This document shows positions 61,508 through 64,000 of a stretch of 64,000 nucleotides of DNA, piece after piece. Location of the stretch: contig JAJNBG010000034.1 of assembly GCA_021155905.1 (NCBI GenBank), positions 1 to 64,000 on the forward strand, in the 5' to 3' direction. The number at the start of each line of letters is the position of its first letter. The first letter of the stretch is position 1. Under the pieces are notes generated by a model. The model did no database searches. It was not told the DNA's origin and worked only from the letters and a program-made list of their open reading frames with translations. This stretch comes from Bacteroidota bacterium (GTDB lineage Bacteria; Bacteroidota; Bacteroidia; B-17B0; Aurantibacillaceae). The translations under genes and the position numbers were made by a program.

Positions 61508-62677
61508 TTAATAAAAGCGTTTGCCATGTTTCACCATGTCTTTTAACAAAACACATGCCCTGTAACGGTCTTCTTCGTAACGCGCGTACAGTGCATTCAT
61601 TGCAGCCAGTACCTTATCCGGCCCGATTTCATCAGCCCATTGCAGCAAGCCTTTTGGATAATTGACACCTTTAGTCATGGCAAGGTCAATATCTGTAATA
61701 GATGCAATACCTAAATAATTGGTGTCACAGGCTTCATTTACGAGCATACATAGGATGCGACTCACGATTTCCCGCCCCAGCGCTTCATCTTTTTTTGGCT
61801 CAGGTACTGTGACCCCTTCCCGGTAGTCATAGAAGCCACGTCCTGATTTTTTTCCGAGAAATTTTGCTTCCAGTAAACGTTTTTGTGTCAGCGATGGTTT
61901 AAAACGAGGATCATAATAAAATTGCTGCCATACGGTTTCGGTTACTACGTAATTCACATCATGTCCTATAAGGTCCATTAACTCAAAAGGACCCATTTTA
62001 AATCCACCAATCTCGCGCATGGCCCAATCGATGGTTGCCATGTCGGCTAATTGTTCATCATATATGCGTAAAGCTTCGCTGTAAAAAGGCCGGGCCACAC
62101 GATTCACAATAAATCCCGGTGTATCTTTTGCCATCACCGTTACCTTACCCCAGCTGTTAATCAAGGCCTGACATTGATGAGCAATGTTCGGATCAGTTGC
62201 AACACCAGGAATAATTTCCACTAAAGGCATCAGTGTAGCCGGGTTAAAAAAATGTATACCGACTACTTTTTCAGGTTTCTGGCAGGCAGACGCGATTGAA
62301 GTAATGGATAGGGAAGACGTATTGGAAGCTAACACGCAGGTTTCGGAAGTAATGCTTTCCAGTTCCTTAAATACACTTTGTTTGACCTCACTTTTTTCTA
62401 CAATCGCCTCAATGATCAGGTCACAGGATTTAAAATCGCCGATGTTTCCTGTATAGCTTGTTAAGCTTAAAATGGATTGCGCTTTCTCCGCGGTAATTTT
62501 TTGTTTTTCAACCAGCTTGTTTAAAGAGCTTTGTAAATTGCTTTTGGCTTTCTCCAGAGCGGCTTCGTTTGTATCGTAAACAATAGTTTTGTGTCCTGCG
62601 GTGGAAGCCACCTGAGCAATACCGCTTCCCATGGCTCCTGAACCTACTACGCCAATAATTGAATCTTTTGTGAACAT
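61508..62677 (-). CDS. 3-hydroxyacyl-CoA dehydrogenase
   Basis: 389 aa. The NAD-binding start IGVVGSGAMGSGIAQVAS (GxGxxG) and IHFFNPATLMPLVEI block belong to the 3HCDH N-terminal domain, and two 3HCDH C-terminal domains follow (about 190-285 and 300-389), as in PaaH/Hbd-type enzymes with the doubled tail. NTSSLSITSIA holds active-site residues. It oxidises (S)-3-hydroxyacyl-CoA to the 3-keto form in beta-oxidation or phenylacetate degradation. Its S-stereospecificity means it would not feed PhaC directly without an epimerising or R-specific step. Confidence 0.92.
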   Translation of the reverse strand: MFTKDSIIGVVGSGAMGSGIAQVASTAGHKTIVYDTNEAALEKAKSNLQSSLNKLVEKQKITAEKAQSILSLTSYTGNIGDFKSCDLIIEAIVEKSEVKQSVFKELESITSETCVLASNTSSLSITSIASACQKPEKVVGIHFFNPATLMPLVEIIPGVATDPNIAHQCQALINSWGKVTVMAKDTPGFIVNRVARPFYSEALRIYDEQLADMATIDWAMREIGGFKMGPFELMDLIGHDVNYVVTETVWQQFYYDPRFKPSLTQKRLLEAKFLGKKSGRGFYDYREGVTVPEPKKDEALGREIVSRILCMLVNEACDTNYLGIASITDIDLAMTKGVNYPKGLLQWADEIGPDKVLAAMNALYARYEEDRYRACVLLKDMVKHGKRFY

Positions 62678-62695
62678 ATAAATTTTTAGTCTCTG

Positions 62696-64000
62696 TTATT
62701 TTTGAATGATTATTTTTTTTGTTTCATGCAGGTTGTCTCCTTTGATCGTTACAAAATAACAACCATCGCTTAAACCGTTGGTATTAATGTTTGCCTTATA
62801 CAATAACCGGTCGATGTGCCATGTGTCTGAAACAACGGTTTTACCCAACACATCGGTAATGCTGAATTGTAGATTGGCATTGTTGTGATTGGCAATGATG
62901 CAATTCAGTTCGTGAGAGGCCGGGTTTGGAAATACTGAGAATACGCTGGAGATCGCAGAGGCCTCTGTTTCTTTAACCCCTGTCGTGCTTTCATAGGTAT
63001 TGTTTCCTTTCAGAATAAAAATCCCGTTCTGCATGTCAGTGGCAATAATAATTTTACTTGGCAGATATGGATAGGCACCCCAGTTCCCACGGTAAGCGTT
63101 GGTACTGAAATTATCATTCACGCCATACAACGGGCTGGTGTCGAAGTAACCATATATGGTCGTATTGGATGGATTCGAAATATTATACAAATAGAGCCCG
63201 TCCTGGTAAGTACTCATCCAGCACCAGTTGTTGCCGATGATGTAAGGATTATGAGGAGTTGCCAACGGATGTGAATTGATAGTATCCAACACTGATATAT
63301 TATAAATATCGGTCACGTCGATTACCTTCGCGGGCTTACTGGCAGGAACTTCATCGGCAAACACAATGGTTTTACGATCGTCGGTTTGCCAGGAGCTGTG
63401 GTTATAACCACTGTAGGGATATCCGGTAAAAGATTGCATCAGTGAAAATGTGTTGGCTGCCGTTAATTTTAAAATATGAAAACCTTTGTAGCCACAGGAG
63501 GCAAAGACCGTATCGTTTCTCACAAACATATCATGCACGACATCAATGATGGTTGTGCTCACATCCTGCTCCAGGCTTCTTACTAAAACCGGCACTGAAG
63601 GGGTGGCCAGACTATACACGCGCATGGTAGAATAACCTCCACCCATGGCTGCTGAATTTTTGACGGAACCACAATAGAGTTTATCCTGATCAACAAAAAT
63701 GGTATGACAAAATTCAAAAAGGGCGTTGCTGTCATATACCACATGAACGGAATCAGGAAGGTATTGCATATCCACAATTTGCAGGCTGTTAGGCTGGCAC
63801 TGATCACTTACCATGTAACAATAATTCTGATAGGTTTTTATTTCCCTCCAGGTGCAACCGGTATGTTTGGCTCTCACAGAATCTAAAATGACAGGGTTTG
63901 TGGGATTGCTCACATCTATAAAATAGGTTTGCTTACTGGTTCCAACAATAGCGTATTCTTTATTTTTTGTGGACTGGTACCATCCCCAGCATCCCGAATA
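62696..64000 (-). CDS. Choice-of-anchor B family secreted protein with T9SS sorting domain (5' partial)
   Basis: The ORF track begins at 63913, but the same frame stays open to the right edge: on the minus strand 64000 starts TAT TCG GGA TGC TGG, translating as YSGCWGWYQSTKNKEYAIVG, which is the expected opening of the choice-of-anchor B/LVIVD-repeat fold. So at least 434 residues are visible and the start lies outside. Repeats with xxxVxDVSNPTNP and VIDVTDIYN wording follow, then a T9SS sorting domain (FSVFPNPASHEL, ending in KKIIIQK). It is a surface or secreted beta-propeller-like protein of unknown ligand, 18 nt downstream (minus) of the dehydrogenase start. Confidence 0.85.
   Translation of the reverse strand, partial: YSGCWGWYQSTKNKEYAIVGTSKQTYFIDVSNPTNPVILDSVRAKHTGCTWREIKTYQNYCYMVSDQCQPNSLQIVDMQYLPDSVHVVYDSNALFEFCHTIFVDQDKLYCGSVKNSAAMGGGYSTMRVYSLATPSVPVLVRSLEQDVSTTIIDVVHDMFVRNDTVFASCGYKGFHILKLTAANTFSLMQSFTGYPYSGYNHSSWQTDDRKTIVFADEVPASKPAKVIDVTDIYNISVLDTINSHPLATPHNPYIIGNNWCWMSTYQDGLYLYNISNPSNTTIYGYFDTSPLYGVNDNFSTNAYRGNWGAYPYLPSKIIIATDMQNGIFILKGNNTYESTTGVKETEASAISSVFSVFPNPASHELNCIIANHNNANLQFSITDVLGKTVVSDTWHIDRLLYKANINTNGLSDGCYFVTIKGDNLHETKKIIIQK

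Overview
The window looks like a chromosome segment from a member of the Bacteroidota, probably a gliding-type lineage outside the Bacteroidales. This is inferred from: type IX secretion (T9SS) C-terminal sorting domains on at least four secreted proteins; TonB-dependent receptors with carboxypeptidase-like N-terminal domains; paired DUF3857/transglutaminase proteins; Bacteroidota-type promoters (TTG or TTTG, 19-20 nt, TAnnTTTG); many lipoproteins with SC-type lipoboxes; low GC; and the near absence of Shine-Dalgarno sites. No rRNA, tRNA, CRISPR array or transposase was seen.

Layout. 1-10 kb: tail of an Ala-rich protein, a MarC membrane protein, three lipoproteins (one a NlpC/P60 peptidase), a PAP2-type enzyme, a large GH3-serine hydrolase fusion, a membrane-fused spermidine-synthase-like protein and a POT peptide transporter. 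10.5-19.3 kb, minus strand: an envelope-biogenesis block with three PpiC/SurA-like proteins, a MoxR ATPase, an outer-membrane barrel, a SerA-like dehydrogenase and a TlpA thioredoxin. 19.5-25.7 kb: an apparent operon of lamin-tail secreted protein, TonB receptor and secreted endonuclease I. 25.8-29.7 kb: two adjacent transglutaminase-like proteins, one of them lacking catalytic residues. 29.7-45.8 kb: housekeeping genes (acyl-CoA dehydrogenase, apt, phosphohexomutase, mtgA, pyrF, prfA), a polyhydroxyalkanoate locus (phasin-like gene plus phaC) and an OmpA/TSP3 protein. 45.9-51.3 kb: an accessory patch of unfamiliar genes with a Sll1717-type P-loop ATPase and a protein carrying a HEPN-like RNxxxH motif. 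51.3-64 kb: a tandem array with an 11-nt period, a TonB receptor family protein, an alpha/beta hydrolase, an LRR surface protein, a methyltransferase, an HTTM protein, 3-hydroxyacyl-CoA dehydrogenase and a choice-of-anchor-B secreted protein that runs off the right edge.

The most unusual content is non-coding. Five copies of a modular, hairpin-rich dispersed repeat (about 32.8-33.25, 38.8-39.06, 39.15-39.63, 55.7-56.15 and 57.9-58.4 kb) share loops and unpaired modules while several stems change sequence in a compensatory way on both arms. This suggests that the fold is preserved. One copy appears to have replaced the 3' end of pyrF, and two copies bracket the LRR gene. The 11-nt tandem array (about 39 units, 36 of them in perfect register) is a second unexplained element.
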